A stretch of DNA of 64,000 nucleotides from Rachycentron canadum. Taxonomy: Eukaryota > Chordata > Actinopteri > Carangiformes > Rachycentridae. Shown one piece after another: positions 50,701 to 64,000 of this stretch. The stretch lies in assembly GCA_038496675.1 (NCBI GenBank), contig CM076656.1:18373264-18437263 (forward strand), given 5' to 3'. A model generated the notes under the pieces. That model had not been told where the DNA came from. It was given only the letters and a program-made list of their open reading frames with translations, and made no database searches. Each line of letters starts with the position of its first letter. The stretch's first letter is position 1. Both the position numbers and the translations under genes were made by a program.

Positions 50701-52535
50701 CTTACTCAAGCATGCAGGGGGAGACTGTGACCATTTTTTTTGCAACTTTGCTGATTGGTGGTACACTTTGTGTAAGTGGTTTTTCGATCCCACCAACTTT
50801 TAATCAGAATATGATCGGTCAATTCACTTGCCACTTACTTTTGGGGGGGGCCTTTCATCCCGGTTATGAACTCCTAACCATTGAGTGAGCTAGCTAAACT
50901 TTTATCTGCTTAGACCTGATAGAAAATAAGACTGAAAATATAATTATAAGAGAATAAATGATAAAATAAGAATTAGAAGAGAATTACTATGAAATCTAAG
51001 AGATTATACATAACTTTTTAAAGGCTGATATGTTTGGCTGATGAAAGCTAAGAAGGCCCCACTGGATCCTAATATGATGAATTACATGATTAAGAGGGTG
51101 CAATAAGTAATGTGATGTTAGTTACTAATAGATATGTAAAAATATCAAGGGAAAATGCAAACATTGTAACATAATTAATGACATGCTTGTAAAACTCATA
51201 GAAAATGCATATTTCCCATGATGAAAATATTTAAGAAGCGTTTTACATATGTGAACTTTGGAACGGTCTAAAAGGTGTGCAGCTGACACTTGGTCTAAAT
51301 TTTATGGGATTTCATACATCATGATCACATAAAATTTATAAATGGAGAAAGAAAAACACAGAGGTGCAGGTTTAATCCATGGTTTCCATTAAGCTCTCCT
51401 CAGTTTTCTGTAAGACTTGGCAGAGCAGAGAAACTCTGGCAGTAGGGAGCACTTTGTCAAGGGGCTTGTCTATTTGGCCTGATAGCTTGTATTGGCATGG
51501 AGCACGACTGGCATGGCATCGGTGTGCCAACCTGAATCTCATATTACTCTGACTGACCATTTGGCCACTTGCATGCACTGGATCCAGACAAACCTTTGGA
51601 TTCTCCACACAGGCTCCTTTATAGCAGCCTGTGGAAGATTAATGGAGGTAATGAGGTGAACAAAGTTGGTTTCAGAGGTGAGTTCCTTTGCATCACTGCA
51701 TTTCCTCAGCAGCCTACTTTGACTGTTGAAGGGTGAATCAACCACAAAGTGCTTTAATGTTTTAGAGAAAAGTCATCTTTGGTGATACCTTACATGTCTG
51801 GGCAGGTTTTATCGTTGCCTAACATAATTTTGTTCACTACAAATTGATAATTAATAGTGTGGATTTTGTTCAGGGTGAAATACAGGCCAGTTTAGTTGCA
51901 TAAAAGGAAACGTTTTATCTGTGCACATGTGGCAAGATGCAATCATGTCATAACAAATTTGTGTTTTACACTAATACAAATTGTAATTCTCCACAGTTTT
52001 GCAGAGGCATATATGATGCTACAAACATACCTACTCCCCCACGACCCTGCATGGGTAAATGGTATAATATATGGATGATAAATGGATGAATTTCCTTTTG
52101 GAAACAACTTGTCTTTTCACTGATGTAATATTAAAGAAAGTCGACTGATGCCATAATGTCTCACTGTCTTACTTTGTTTATGTTATTTCATTTATTTTAC
52201 TCATTATGTTTAACAATTCCTTAAGACAATGAATTATTTTCCACCACTAAATAATAATTTAAATTTGATCAGTGAGACAGATTTTTGAAATTTCTAAGAC
52301 AGCTTTCGTTTGGATCTTATCTCTTATCTTATCTTATCTCATGACTTGATTATTTGAGAAAAAAGGTGCGGAAAAAGAGAGTAAAGGAACATAATTGAAC
52401 TTGATTTAGTGGAAATAGGCTGGACAAAAATTCCAGTTCAATTTATATTTATATTTATATAAATATTTCATTTATATATTGTCAAATCATTAACATTATC
52501 ATTGATTTGATCTTTATAAAATCAAATCAAATCAA

Positions 52536-52620
52536 ATCCCACCATGAGCAACCACTTGGCAACAGCGTTGAGGAAAAACCTCATTTTAAGAGGCAGAAAC
52601 CTTGGGCAGAACCAGGCTCA
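52536..52620 (+). repeat. Interspersed repeat motif, copy 1
   Basis: Begins ATCCCACCATGAGCAAC and includes TTTTAAGAGGCAGAAACCTT and GGCAGAACCAG. It closely matches the second copy at 53270-53351 in the same orientation. The motif resembles a sequence widely repeated in teleost genomes; I cannot name the family. Confidence 0.65.
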
Positions 52621-53269
52621 GAGTGAAGAGACCTTATTTTGAAATTTCCTTTCCTCTGGTAATGCCTACTTTGCCTGACATGGCAATAGCCCAACAATGA
52701 CAGACACAAACAGTGAAAGATAACGCTCCAACGATTATGATAACTGAAACAACAAGGGGAGCCCTCTCTGGTGCATGGGAGAGAAAACAGTGAACAGTAT
52801 TATTGTTTCATGTAAGGGTCAAGTCAAATTGTGAGGCAGAAAAATAGGTGTTGGACTTACAATAGCAGACAATTGATCACCAGCTCAATAATATTAATCA
52901 CCATTGCCATAAACACAAGAGCTGCAAGCTGCAACCTAAGTACACAGAGAGGAAGACACATACACGCACATATACGAAAACACTAAAAATCACCTTTGAA
53001 CATTTCAGCACAGAAAACCTTGAGACCCTCAGTGTCCAGAGTCTGTCATTGGTCTGTAATCAACACAGAAGTCATAAGAAAGACATAAAATCTAAAGGAA
53101 TATGTTGTCATTGTGTCAGAAAAATGCAACTCAGTCAAATTAGGAATCTTGTGACTCAGGGTTATAGATAAATAGATAGACGGTTGCAATGCAGACAACA
53201 GAACAAACATTATTTAAGCACTTTACTTATAGAGCAATTCTTTATAAAGTTATTTAAAGGGACCCAGCA

Positions 53270-53351
53270 AATCCCACCATGAGCAAACACTAGACAACAG
53301 TGGCAAGGAAAAAACTTCCTTTTAAGAGGCGGAAACCTTGAGCAGAACCAG
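53270..53351 (+). repeat. Interspersed repeat motif, copy 2
   Basis: Begins ATCCCACCATGAGCAAAC and includes TTTTAAGAGGCGGAAACCTT and GAGCAGAACCAG. It is a direct repeat of 52536-52620, about 735 bp away. Confidence 0.65.
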
Positions 53352-53980
53352 ATAAAATCATGTTTCAGCAGATCAGACTACTGGTGAGTGGTATGATTTA
53401 TACCAACACCGATTACAACCTTAGTGGCTGAGGGATGATTCTCCAGAAGACCTGGGATTTTCTGTGCTTTCCTTTTCAGCTCGAGGAAAGTACAATGTTT
53501 TTATGAAGGTTATCTGGATGTCCCTGATAATGAAATCACTGATCAGAACTGAGGCAGGAGCTTCTGTCAGACTTGGGAGATGATTTCCCTGCAGAGCCAG
53601 GATGAAGAGCATCTGATCACAGCCTCTTTAACGATCTAATGCCAGACAGGTCTTTCCCCTGGGAAAAGGACTCATTTGGAGAGGAGTCCACATAAGGTGT
53701 TGGAACCACAGGAGCATTAGCTGGGTGACCAGACTGTCATCTGACAGGGTCACAAATCGATGCAAGACGCTCAGGAAAGGTGGTGAGACAGAACCGCTGA
53801 CCACCAGCGTTTAGTGTGAAGACAAGGACAATTGGAAGGGTCCTTTAACTGTCTACTGAAAGGCAGCACTGAGCTTGGTGATCTGTTTCGACTGGCCTGA
53901 AGCAATGTCCATGTCACTTGTCCTTCCTCTAGAATTCCTCAGAAATATACTAAATATCCTCTTATATTCAAGCAATTTAT

Positions 53981-54021
53981 GTTGCTGGTTTAATCGCCCA
54001 TTCACCTGTGTATGAGGTGAG
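53981..54021 (-). repeat. 40-bp dispersed repeat, copy B (inverted relative to copy A)
   Basis: Contains ATCGCCCATTCACCTGTG and GAGGTGAG. Its reverse complement matches 49611-49650 with a few mismatches. Confidence 0.6.
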
Positions 54022-56521
54022 TATAATATTGTAAAAACTTTTAAAAGGTCGAGGTTGGTCTAGCCACTGGGCTAAAAAGTTGGTCAATTCAGTCTAGATC
54101 CAGCTTTAGGCGACTAAAATGTTTTACCTAGGTTAAAATGACAAGGACCTGAAATGCTTCTGCTCGAATTATGGCTTAAAAACAAAAAAAAAGTCACGAT
54201 ACACTCCTGTTCTGTCACCAGTCATCTATCCTCAAAACAACAACAAAGATGATGGCCAGTGTATGCAAAACAGATTTGGCAAAAATAATCAGAGAAATAA
54301 ACAGGCAATGGCTATTATCTGAAGAGATGATGTGAGCTGTGACATTGCTCCATTTTTACAGGAGAATATGCACTGAAATATTTCTTGACTTGGAACAGTA
54401 ACAAAAAAGATATAGTGTTAATTAGTGAGTTTTATAGGTGCTAGTGTCCATTGTTGTAGCGTCCAGTCCTGAAGATGTAGCACCGCCCAGCGGACGTATT
54501 ATGATGTCTTGCATTGTAAACCGAACAATGGCTGAAGCTCTTTGCAAGACTAGTGAGTAAACAACTGTAATGCTAATGTTGGCTTTGTGGCAGCAGCAAA
54601 AGTTCCAAACAGCCTCTTTAATGTCACAGAAATAAGCGTTGAAATAACAAAAAAGTTACCAAACCTTGACAAAATTTTCTGTTATAGGTTCAGTGTTCTT
54701 TCCACTATCAAAATTTATCTTATCAAATAGTATCTTATCATCATGTGGCTACCTTTTGTTGGCCCCGCTGGCAGCTTTCCTCTGCTTTTCTTCAAGCCAC
54801 TTAGACTTGCTGTGTGAAGTTAGTATGTGAGTGAGAACGGAGGTGGCCATTAATCACGCTGTCATCACTGTCAGACCAGGTCTTTCATGGCCTCTTCAGA
54901 ATATGGACTTCGCATCATGGAACAAGTGTGAATGTATCGCCTTCAGTCAAGATCCAAGATTGTAAGTGTTTAATGATCTGAGGGCCTTGTGCCGAAATTC
55001 CTACTGAACTCAAAAACATACTGTTATGTTAAACGTTTAGATATGTTTAAACACGCATGGGAGATTTGCATTTTGTGCTAAGAGATACAAGAGGAAGTGA
55101 ACTTTCCAGCATGAACCATTCACAGAACAACACAGACTTGGCTCTGATCTGGCACTTTGGCATGTTACACAGCTGTAAAATTCCACATCATCACGTGGCT
55201 TGAGGGCTGATATGTTCATTCTAGTATTAATTTTTTTCTTTCTGCACCATTCACTGTCACAACTGCATGCTATTACGAGTGGACCTGGCTGCCAAAACTG
55301 TCTCATGAGTGGGAATACTTGTTTAATACTGTCTTTCCTACAAATGGCGTCAAACAGCCATAAACCCGCGGTTAGCTTAAATTTAGATTTGTGAAAAACC
55401 TCAGACACACTCCCCTTAGCTGTCCAGCGTATTTACTGAAATACAGACGGCACCAGAGCTAAGTCTCAGATAAAAAGGTAGAAAACAAAATTACGATGCA
55501 TGGAAAGACACTCTGGCATTCACAGAAAAAATATGAGTGTTATCGTATGGCGGAATGAATGGGGAGGAAAAGGGTTCTCTGGCACGTAGTAAAAATGAGA
55601 AAACATGAAATGTGAGTGGGGGTCTTTTTAAAAGGGTGGCAAATAAAGGGCCGTCTGTGGAAAGCAGAGAGAGTGTAACTCAGGTGACATTTACAACAGT
55701 GAAACAGAGTACGAACAGTCTGGGAGCACACTGGGCCGTGAGATGGCAGCTAGAGCTCAATGGGGGAGGGAAAGGGAGTGAGGAGTATATTGGGACATAA
55801 TGGATACTGGTGCTGAGGGAGGCAGGGTGAGGAGGGCAGGGGTTGAGAAGTGTAGTTGCAATAGTTACCCCTGTGTGACACTGAAACCCAACACTTTCGT
55901 TCTCTCCTGTAAAATGGCCACCCCTGATTTGGACGATGGGGCCTGTCCAGAGCTGTACGGCCCCGCTGTGGGTCACACCTGGCTGGCCCTGCCCTGCCCT
56001 GTAAACCCAGCAGCTCACACCAGCATTGAACCCATAAGTGTCAGGAAGGTCTTATGTACAGCCTGACTCGTTAATCAGTACAGTTGCTTACACACAGACA
56101 CACATGCATTGACATTTCCAGCTGGAGACAACTCCAGTTGCAAATCAGTCCTGACAATATGAAATCCCAGCTCTGGTAGGTTAAATAAAACATGGCTGGA
56201 TCACATTACTGTAACATCATTACCAGGCATTTCCATGTACTGTGTGTACTAATGAACTTAACAGGTTGTTGTATCTGTGGATATGTTACTCTGAAATGAA
56301 TCCTATGTTCTAAATAAAACAAATGACATCTATATTGCAGCAAAAACTCGATGAGCTGATATGTAGCCATCATTTTCACAGTTTGATCACTTGAACAGTA
56401 ATGATTACATTGGAGTCATAGAAACAAGCCACAGTTTTTGTCCAGCTTAACTTGGAAAATCCCGTCACGTCATTTAATAAAACTTGGCTGTTTTATTTTC
56501 TTAAGAGTCGTCTTTGCTGCC

Positions 56522-56524
<3 letters not shown>

Positions 56525-56561
<37 letters not shown>
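56525..56561. repeat. Poly(A) run of 37 bases
   Basis: Perfect A homopolymer. It could be a retroposon tail, but no retroposon body could be recognised directly upstream. Confidence 0.95.
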
Positions 56562-56564
<3 letters not shown>

Positions 56565-57650
56565 CTCAGTTCACAGTGAATAAGTTCTCAGGCTGTTTTA
56601 TAAGCTGCATCTCTGCCTCACGATGGCAAACGTACAAGTTATGAATACACTGTCAACAGAATGGGAAACCTATTACATTACCCCACTGTAAACCTCATTT
56701 AAATAGGCTTAATTAGGTTTGCAGTATTTTGTATTTGTTGTGGCTTTTTAAATTGGCTGAATTGAATACATTCCTGGTAATATTTGGTTTTATACCCACA
56801 TAACAGCCAATGATGTTGGCTTTGCTGCCATTTTGCATTTGTTTTGACACTTCTGTACTTCTTCTCACCATGTGTCAAATATTGCTGCTGTCATTAACTA
56901 CTGATGTTTCCAAGCCAGAATTAACACTAGGAGGCTAAAGTAAACAGTTTTTGTGACTCAGACGCTCCTGATGATGGTAGCCAGCATAAACACCTGTCAA
57001 GTAGTCATCTTTACTTGTGTCATGATTGAAGATTATTTGGATGGAGTCTTCAGTACAGCGTTAAATTTATTGTCACGACTCCTTTAACTGCTGTAAATGC
57101 TCCAGCGTGTCTGGAAAATACATGGCAAATAATTAATTGGAAATTGTTTGTTGAAAGTTTTAGCTACTTGATAACGCTTAGAGAATCATAATAAAGCTAA
57201 ACAGCTGGCAGAAACAAGACCAGAAGTTTTCTGTGACTGGAACAAGCAGAAAATTAAAACATTATGTTAGGAACCAGTCATTTGAACCGGGAGGAGCTTG
57301 CGTGTCCATCATTATGGGCCAAACATGTACACTGCCCCCTAAATGTTAACTGGGCAAAGCCTGCAAGAAATAGAAGTGTTTCTGTGTGAGAGTTCAAATT
57401 AATGTGTTTTTAACAGCAAAGGAAAAGTGACAACTTCAACACCTCAGAAATTACTTCCACGCAGAGAGAAGTTGAGCTGGGGCACGGCCCCACTTTTGGG
57501 TATGTTTGTTTTGGCGTTCTACTGATGCAGGTATCACACCTGATTCATGACTGGCTCCTCTGTCCTAAAGGAGCTTCTTGTTGTCCTTGGCCGAACACTG
57601 AGTGCTCCTTGCTATCTCACACTCTCTCACACACTGGCAGGCATATGAAT

Positions 57651-57845
<195 letters not shown>

Positions 57846-59399
57846 TATTACACTATTTATGGATTTTCTATTCATTTTCATGTTGTTTTGGGTTTAGTCT
57901 ACACAATTACATGCACACACATGAAAAAAAACATGTGAATACAAATAGCTTCACACACGCACACATATACACACACACACACGCTCACAGCCACTAATCA
58001 GTTCAAACACATGCATGCTGTCTGTGAGTTTGGTCAACCTGACCACACAGACAGATGCAAAACACATGCACACACATAAACGTATAGATGCCTTTAATGA
58101 GTTTGTCTCTGCCTCTTTTTACATCTCTCCCTCTGTCTCTCTTTCTTTCAAACAAATACACACACACACACAAACACACACATGCACCACATAAAAAACT
58201 ATGCTCTTCTTGGGTTTGGTGGAGACAAAGCATATCTGTGTGAGCATCACTGCCTTCTCTGTGTGCTCGCTGATCCTTAACCAAGTGAACTTGAGGACTC
58301 CAGTTTTATCGGTTAAACGGAGTCAGCTCCCAAGGGGGACGCTATGGGAGGTTCAACTTCAAAACACTTCATCTCCTGTTCGTCCACTCCATGTCTTTGT
58401 CTCATCCCCCTCACATCTCTTGCCAAGTCTCTCAGTTGGACTTCTGTGCTCAAACATGGAAAAACAAGGAGTTATCTGGACCCTAATAACAACGCAGACC
58501 AAACTGTTTGAGGTTATGAGAAAGATTTATAAGACAGTGAGCTCCTTCTGTATGCTAGCCTTTAGTGTCAAGAAGATAGATGGTTTCATTATGCTTCTTC
58601 ATCGTGTCCATGTGTGGGTGTATGCTGCAGTGTGCCAGAGTGGTACAGTCTGCGATATGTTCGAGGAATATATTGTTGCAATCGATGGAGCTCTTTGAGA
58701 AAATTAAACCCTTTTTGTAATCATTTGAACATGTTTTGTACGGTGGGCAAGTCTGTAACAATTTGGCCAAGTTTCTGGAGATCACAGGGCGTTGATTTTG
58801 AAAAGCTGAGTTTCTGGGTTTTCTCAAGGGTTAAAATTGGGTTATGGGTGGGAATTTGACACTGGCATGGAGGCTGCAATTGTTGTGCATTGTATGCGTG
58901 GAAGATAGTTGAGAGAGCTTAGGTGGGAAGGCTGAAGCTTGAACCAGGGGTCAGACATTGAACAGAGTGGCTCAGGGGCTGGGACAAGGCCAGTTGAGAG
59001 ATATGGCTCTAATCCAGGTCCACTGTCTCTGTAGTGGCTTCAGCATGGATCATTATGAGATTTGTTTTAAAACGTGATGGTTAACCACAATATGGCCCTG
59101 TTGCCTGAGAGCTGAATGGTCTCCTGGGTTTAGACAAACTCAGGGAGGTTAGTAGAGAGCTGGGAAGCCCTGAGAGGAGCAGATCAGGGCAGGCTGGTTG
59201 ATAAATCACAGCCGCTGCAGGGGGAGACCACAAGGCCGGCCTCTAGTCAAACCTCTAACAGGCCTGCTGGAAAACACTGACAAACTTTGTGGAGAAGCAG
59301 GCAGTAACACACACACACACACAGGGTGAGAGAGAAATGCCTATAATTGCATCGCAATGAGTTTCATAGAGAAACACACTTTCAAGCACACACGCAAAT

Positions 59400-59660
59400 T
59401 TCATCCTGGCAACATCACTTGGTTTTTATAGTAATTTCATTAACAGGTGTCCATTTTCCAGCACCTCAGCTGTGGTGTGTTTGACAGAACATCCATTTAA
59501 ATTGGACTGAGACGACTCAGGTTTGCCCCGCTGAAGGGTACATTAGCGGCTTGCTCCAAATCTTTGGATCAGAGGAGACATTTTTCTAATCACTAATCCC
59601 CCAGTACTTTCAGTGACACCCTGTTCCCACTAAACCCATTAACATGCAATCATAAGCCCT
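59400..59660. promoter_or_regulatory. Candidate conserved noncoding element
   Basis: Non-repetitive stretch with TTCATTAACAGGTG, CATTTAAATTGG, TCTAATCACTAATCC and CATTAACATGCAATCAT. It has no notable open frame and a composition like a developmental enhancer. Inference from appearance only. Confidence 0.22.
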
Positions 59661-61329
59661 TGTCTGAGCCTCGGGCTCGTCCACAGCTATGTGATGATGG
59701 AGCTGGAGTTACTTCTTTGCATAAAAATGATTTGGTGTGCAGTAATTCAAAACCACTGCATTACTTTCGTCATAAAGAATACTTCTTCATTTTTTATAAT
59801 CCTGCGACCTCAGTCATTCCTTTTCCATTCATCTGTAAAGGAAGTGGAGCCTTTTATAGAAAGTTGTCTCTGAGGATATACTGCAATCCAAAAGCATCAA
59901 GTTCTTCAAATGTAATATTTAATCTTAAAATGTCACTTCCTTTGAAACAGGGCAAACTGCCAGTGGCATGATTTACTGGCACTGCATCCAAATGTGGCAA
60001 AATTAATTTTAAAACTTTCCTTTGGTGAGTTTTCCATATTTAAGATGTGGATACATTAATTGACACAAAATGAAGCACCTCCCCCAAAAGTTTTTATCTT
60101 ACTTCTTTACTGTATCTAAAAATGGTGGTGTATTTAATGATGATCAACTATAGCAGATTAATAGTGTCCCTCCATTTTATATCAGTTTTTCCTTAATACT
60201 TAAACAGTACTGAACAACCAATACTTAAACAGTGCTACCTAAGCATAAACTGTAATTTATATTTGTTAAACAACTAATTTTATTTTCCTCTTAAACCTGT
60301 AATTCTTTATCTCTCTCTCTCCTTCTCACACACCACAGTCACATGGCAACCAACAAAGCCAAGACAAACAGGAACTCCAGGATCATTCAGTCATTTTTAT
60401 CACTATCTTCTTCACTTTCCTTCTCCGACTGATGTCTGGCCTCGGAAATGTTTCCACTAAACAGTTGAGTCTCCGTCAGGGCTTACGGCGGGATTAGAGC
60501 TCAAATTACTGACTCTGTGGCTCATTTACTCTCTGAATCCACAGTCTTCAAAACAAAAGTTGCATGTGGACATGTCCAGTGATATGATAATAGCATGAAA
60601 TGAGAAACACATTTCAGGGGAGAACCTCTTTCCAGCCAAGGGGCTTTTATGTGTAACGTTTGATGTAACAACACATAGAGGATGTGAAAGGAAAGAGCAG
60701 AGGCAAAAGTAAAGATGTGTCGTACATTTGACTAAATGTGAGAGAAAGAAGCAGCAGAAACAGTGTAAGATACAGTTGGTTGAAAATAATGATCTGTGAG
60801 AGCAGAAACGGTAGTATAGCAATACAGACAATAATAGTTATAGTAGTAGTGGGCCCACTGGTTTTCAAAGGCATTCAAATGACTCACATTATACTAGTAG
60901 CCTTTTTATTGGGCGGAAAAAACAAACGTCAAATTAATATAATTTGGATGAGTGATTGATGATAGTGATTATATTTTCCCTTGTGAATGGCTTTTATTGT
61001 TGCTTATCCAAGTGATTTTTGGTTTTGTGTAAACTTAACAGTCATCTTTGTTCAGATCCTTATTCAGGAAATTATTCAGTAATTCTTATTTTAATGAAAA
61101 CTAAAATTACTGCCTCGTGTTTATTTGGCAATAAGTACAGTCACGATTTCCCCCTCTTGAGTCACAGCATTGAATAATAGTTAGACGTGTTTTTACAGAA
61201 CATTATAATGTCACAGTGTACTTGTCCTTTGACACATTTAAAATGAGTTTTTAGTTTCTTATTTAAACTGCCATCAATCAATTTTATCCCCAATGACATT
61301 CAGATCAGCGTTATGCTCAAAGATGCATT

Positions 61330-61480
61330 TTGTGAGGTTGCAGTGACGTTGACCTTTGACCTATAATCACGAGAAATCAAATTTCTTCATCCTTTGTTCC
61401 TAATGAATATTTGTGCCAAATTTTGTTCTGTTCTGTTACGGTGTTGGTGAGATATCACCTTTATAAGAATGGGAATGCTG
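61330..61480. repeat. Dispersed fish-type repeat fragment
   Basis: Contains CAGTGACGTTGACCTTTGAC, AATATTTGTGCCAAATTTTG and GTGAGATATCACCTTTATAA in order. This order resembles a repeat widespread in teleost genomes. The family name is not recalled. Confidence 0.5.
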
Positions 61481-63119
61481 TGGCTCTGCCTGTCGCCGCT
61501 GCAGAGGCATAAAAATCTGAGAAAACCTTGACATTGAATTAAAACAATATTGCCACAAAATGGTAAGATCACAAATGTTAATTTTACTGCAGTTAGAATA
61601 TCTGTCATGTGTTTCTAACCACTGACTAAACAACAGGAGACTCATTTTGGTCACTGGTGTTGCAAAATATTTGGTTTTGGATCGGGCTATTTCAGAATAA
61701 GTGGTTTGCTGAAGCCTTCAACTTCCTGCTTTTGTTACCTTCGTCTTCTGCCTGCAAACCACACGGCTGACAGCATGCCATGCCTCATTTAGCATCTTCT
61801 GAGAGATTATCATTGTATGAAGCTAGATAGCTGGATAAGACACTGCTGGCTGACTCCAGTTATGACCTGCCCCTAGTCCATATCCAAACACAATGTTCCA
61901 CAAGATGAGGGAGATGAGGTCGGGTATCAAGACATGTCGTGGGTATCTGATATCCAGACTGGCACTGCATGTAGTAGTTTGTCTTGATTTCAAACCAGAC
62001 AACAAACAATATACAAACATGATTTCAGTGTGAACGTAAACCTTGTGGCTTGTGCAGACTTCAATGCTTCAGCAACAGCATTAAAAAGGTACACATGTAA
62101 GGGGTCTTTCTGTGTCATGTGACTTTGAATGAAATTTACAAGTGCAAAATTCACTAGTCGCATGCGAATGCAGAGATAGGATAGTGTATGGATAAAAGGA
62201 ATCAAAGATAAATGGCCATAAACAGGGACAAGGGAGGGAAAGAGGGACTTTGGAGGGACAAACTCCAACTTCACAAGAACAGTAGACTCTGTATCCTGTG
62301 TGCTCAAATTACTTTGTAAATGCTACTCTGTCAACTTCATTTGAGTGCCTCCGATATCAAAACAGAACACAGTCATCGCTGGGCGTGTGCAGTGTGTTGA
62401 GTGAGTGGCCGGTACATTGGCTCGGATGTGACTTTCAATCATGGTGGTGTGCCTCGACCCAGTAGACTGCGCTGGGTTCAGCTCCGGCTCATAAATCAAC
62501 TGACTGTCTCACTGAGTCGGCTGCAGAGATCTGAACTCCCCGGAGTGTAATGTATGCTTTAGCCCTCTGCAGTTAGACCAGGCTGCTGTCGTCACGCTTC
62601 TGAATAGCTGCAGTGGTCAGCAGAGTCACCACTGGACTAGTGTCTGTGTTGTACGTGGCTGGTGTTTGTCAGCAGGTAAAGGATGGAAACCAGCTGTGTG
62701 AGAAGGCTTTAACGTTCTGTACTATTTTGTTTTCATTACTTTATTTTTACAGGTGATGGCTCCGAAAAAGAAAACATATTTTTGTTTATAATTAAAAAGT
62801 CGTCTGGGGCATACAGTAAATGTGGAAACTACATTATCAGTGGCTGAAACAGTCACATTGTTTGACTGATTCACTGACTGGAGGCTTTCAAAGTTCAAAT
62901 GCTGCAAACTAAATGAAGGATTGCATCCAATACTAATGCAATGACTGGAATTTGCCTGAAACATACCAATAAAAAAATTGGAGCTGATTTTTCTTTTATA
63001 GATCTAAGGATGGAAATATTGGTTGGACCTTCTATCACTCTGGTTAAAGACAAAAAACCCTTTTGTGCAACCAATGCTTCCCAGACAATGAATCCTACTG
63101 ACCTTGGTGATCATGTGAC

Positions 63120-63390
63120 TTTTTCATGAGGTTCACATTTAGTTTGAGCAACATGTTTCAACAACTATTGGATAGACTACCAATAACACTTGGTACAGAC
63201 AGCCATGTTCTCCCACAGCCTCAGCTGCAGGCTACTGTGTGCTAAATACCAAATATCCTGCTAACACGCTAAACAAAGAACATTAGACGTGCTGCCCATC
63301 AGCAGATCAGTATTGTGATTGTGATCCTGTTAGCATGCTGATGTTAGCATTTAGCCCAAAGCACCATTATGCCTTAGCGCAACGCGGTAG
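63120..63390. repeat. Dispersed fish-type repeat fragment
   Basis: Contains CAACTATTGGATAGACTACC, GCTGCAGGCTACTGTGTGC, TTAGCATGCTGATGTTAGCA and TTTAGCCCAAAGCACCATTA in that order. This series recurs in many teleost intergenic sequences. The family was not identified. Confidence 0.55.
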
Positions 63391-64000
63391 ACTCTCAATC
63401 TTGATTTAACCACCATTTTTTCCAGTGTCATTGTCACTTTGAGGAACTTACATAATTTTTGATTTCAAAAGAAATTAATGTAGCAACTTTCTTTTTTTTT
63501 GAGCTCATGATGAAAAACCACAGCTTTAAATGGGTCACTGAATCATATCCAATGTTGCTGTTGCCATTTAACTCTAGCATTAATGTTTAGGCACTTGTAT
63601 GTAAAGGATAAGGGCAAATCCTTGCAGGTTTACACTCTGTGGCTACTGATACAGTTTGTATATTCTTCTGAATTGCTTCCCTCATATTTTTATCGTCCCT
63701 GGTGAGGCATTAAGCCTCCCAGTTTACCCTCAACCTAGACCTGAGCATCAGAGCTCAGTCAGATTCAGGCTGTAATTCATCTTGTATGAGGCCAGGTGGA
63801 GACTGGAGGCTGTCATCGTGATGTTATTGATGGGTTACACTCAAACCACAAGGAACTGAGTTGTACTCTCGGCCTGGTAGGCTAAAACAAAACACATTTA
63901 CACTGTGGCAATCTTAGCCCCTTTAGATAATTATGCAAAAGCCAATCTAAGACAAAGTTTAATCAAAACTGATGCACTGAAGTAGTTACTACCAGTGTAG

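Noticed and set aside
55915..56050. Open stretch reading MATPDLDDGACPELYGP with a possible donor after SVRK
   Set aside because: It looks slightly exon-like, but no family is recognised, no partner exon was found and the upstream acceptor or promoter is unclear.
58201..58698. 165-codon plus-strand open frame starting MLFLGLVETK
   Set aside because: No recognisable domain, no clear splice context, and composition like the surrounding noncoding DNA. A chance open frame is the simplest reading, although a homology search would settle it.

Overview
The window is vertebrate nuclear DNA, almost certainly from a ray-finned (percomorph-like) teleost. It has multi-exon genes with canonical GT-AG introns, many CA/GT and GATA microsatellites, compact introns, and dispersed repeats of the fish type. 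Two runs of N (500 bases at 38061-38560 and 44 bases at 57702-57745) mark assembly gaps inside or beside simple repeats. No bacterial, phage, viral or CRISPR features were seen.

Five protein-coding genes can be assembled exon by exon with consistent reading phase. Reading left to right: dmap1 (minus strand, 10 coding exons, 483 aa); hnrnpm (plus, 16 coding exons including an inferred 8-nt micro-exon, 707 aa); timm44 (plus, 13 exons, 460 aa); scyl3 (minus, first 9 coding exons, 382 aa, the 3' half missing at the 500-N gap); and lpxn (plus, 9 exons, 396 aa). dmap1 and hnrnpm are head to head about 1.3 kb apart. hnrnpm and timm44 are in tandem with only about 540 bp between stop and start. scyl3 and lpxn are head to head about 2.7 kb apart.

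The genes are housekeeping or signalling genes with no obvious joint pathway. dmap1 belongs to chromatin complexes (NuA4/TIP60, SRCAP, DNMT1 association). hnrnpm is a splicing regulator. timm44 tethers mtHsp70 at the mitochondrial import motor. scyl3 is a pseudokinase. lpxn is a focal-adhesion LIM adaptor. Positions 1-7.3 kb, 27.6-38 kb and 50.4-64 kb contain no gene I can support. They hold microsatellites, dispersed repeats and several AT-rich, TAATTA-rich stretches that look like candidate conserved regulatory elements.

I found no convincing new biological system. The best observations concern RNA processing of hnrnpm. An 8-nt micro-exon restores the RNP1 motif of RRM1, a competing in-frame acceptor works only when the micro-exon is skipped, and one intron in RRM2 has textbook U12-type signals. 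All exon boundaries were read by eye from splice motifs, phase and remembered family sequence. No alignment or transcript data were available.
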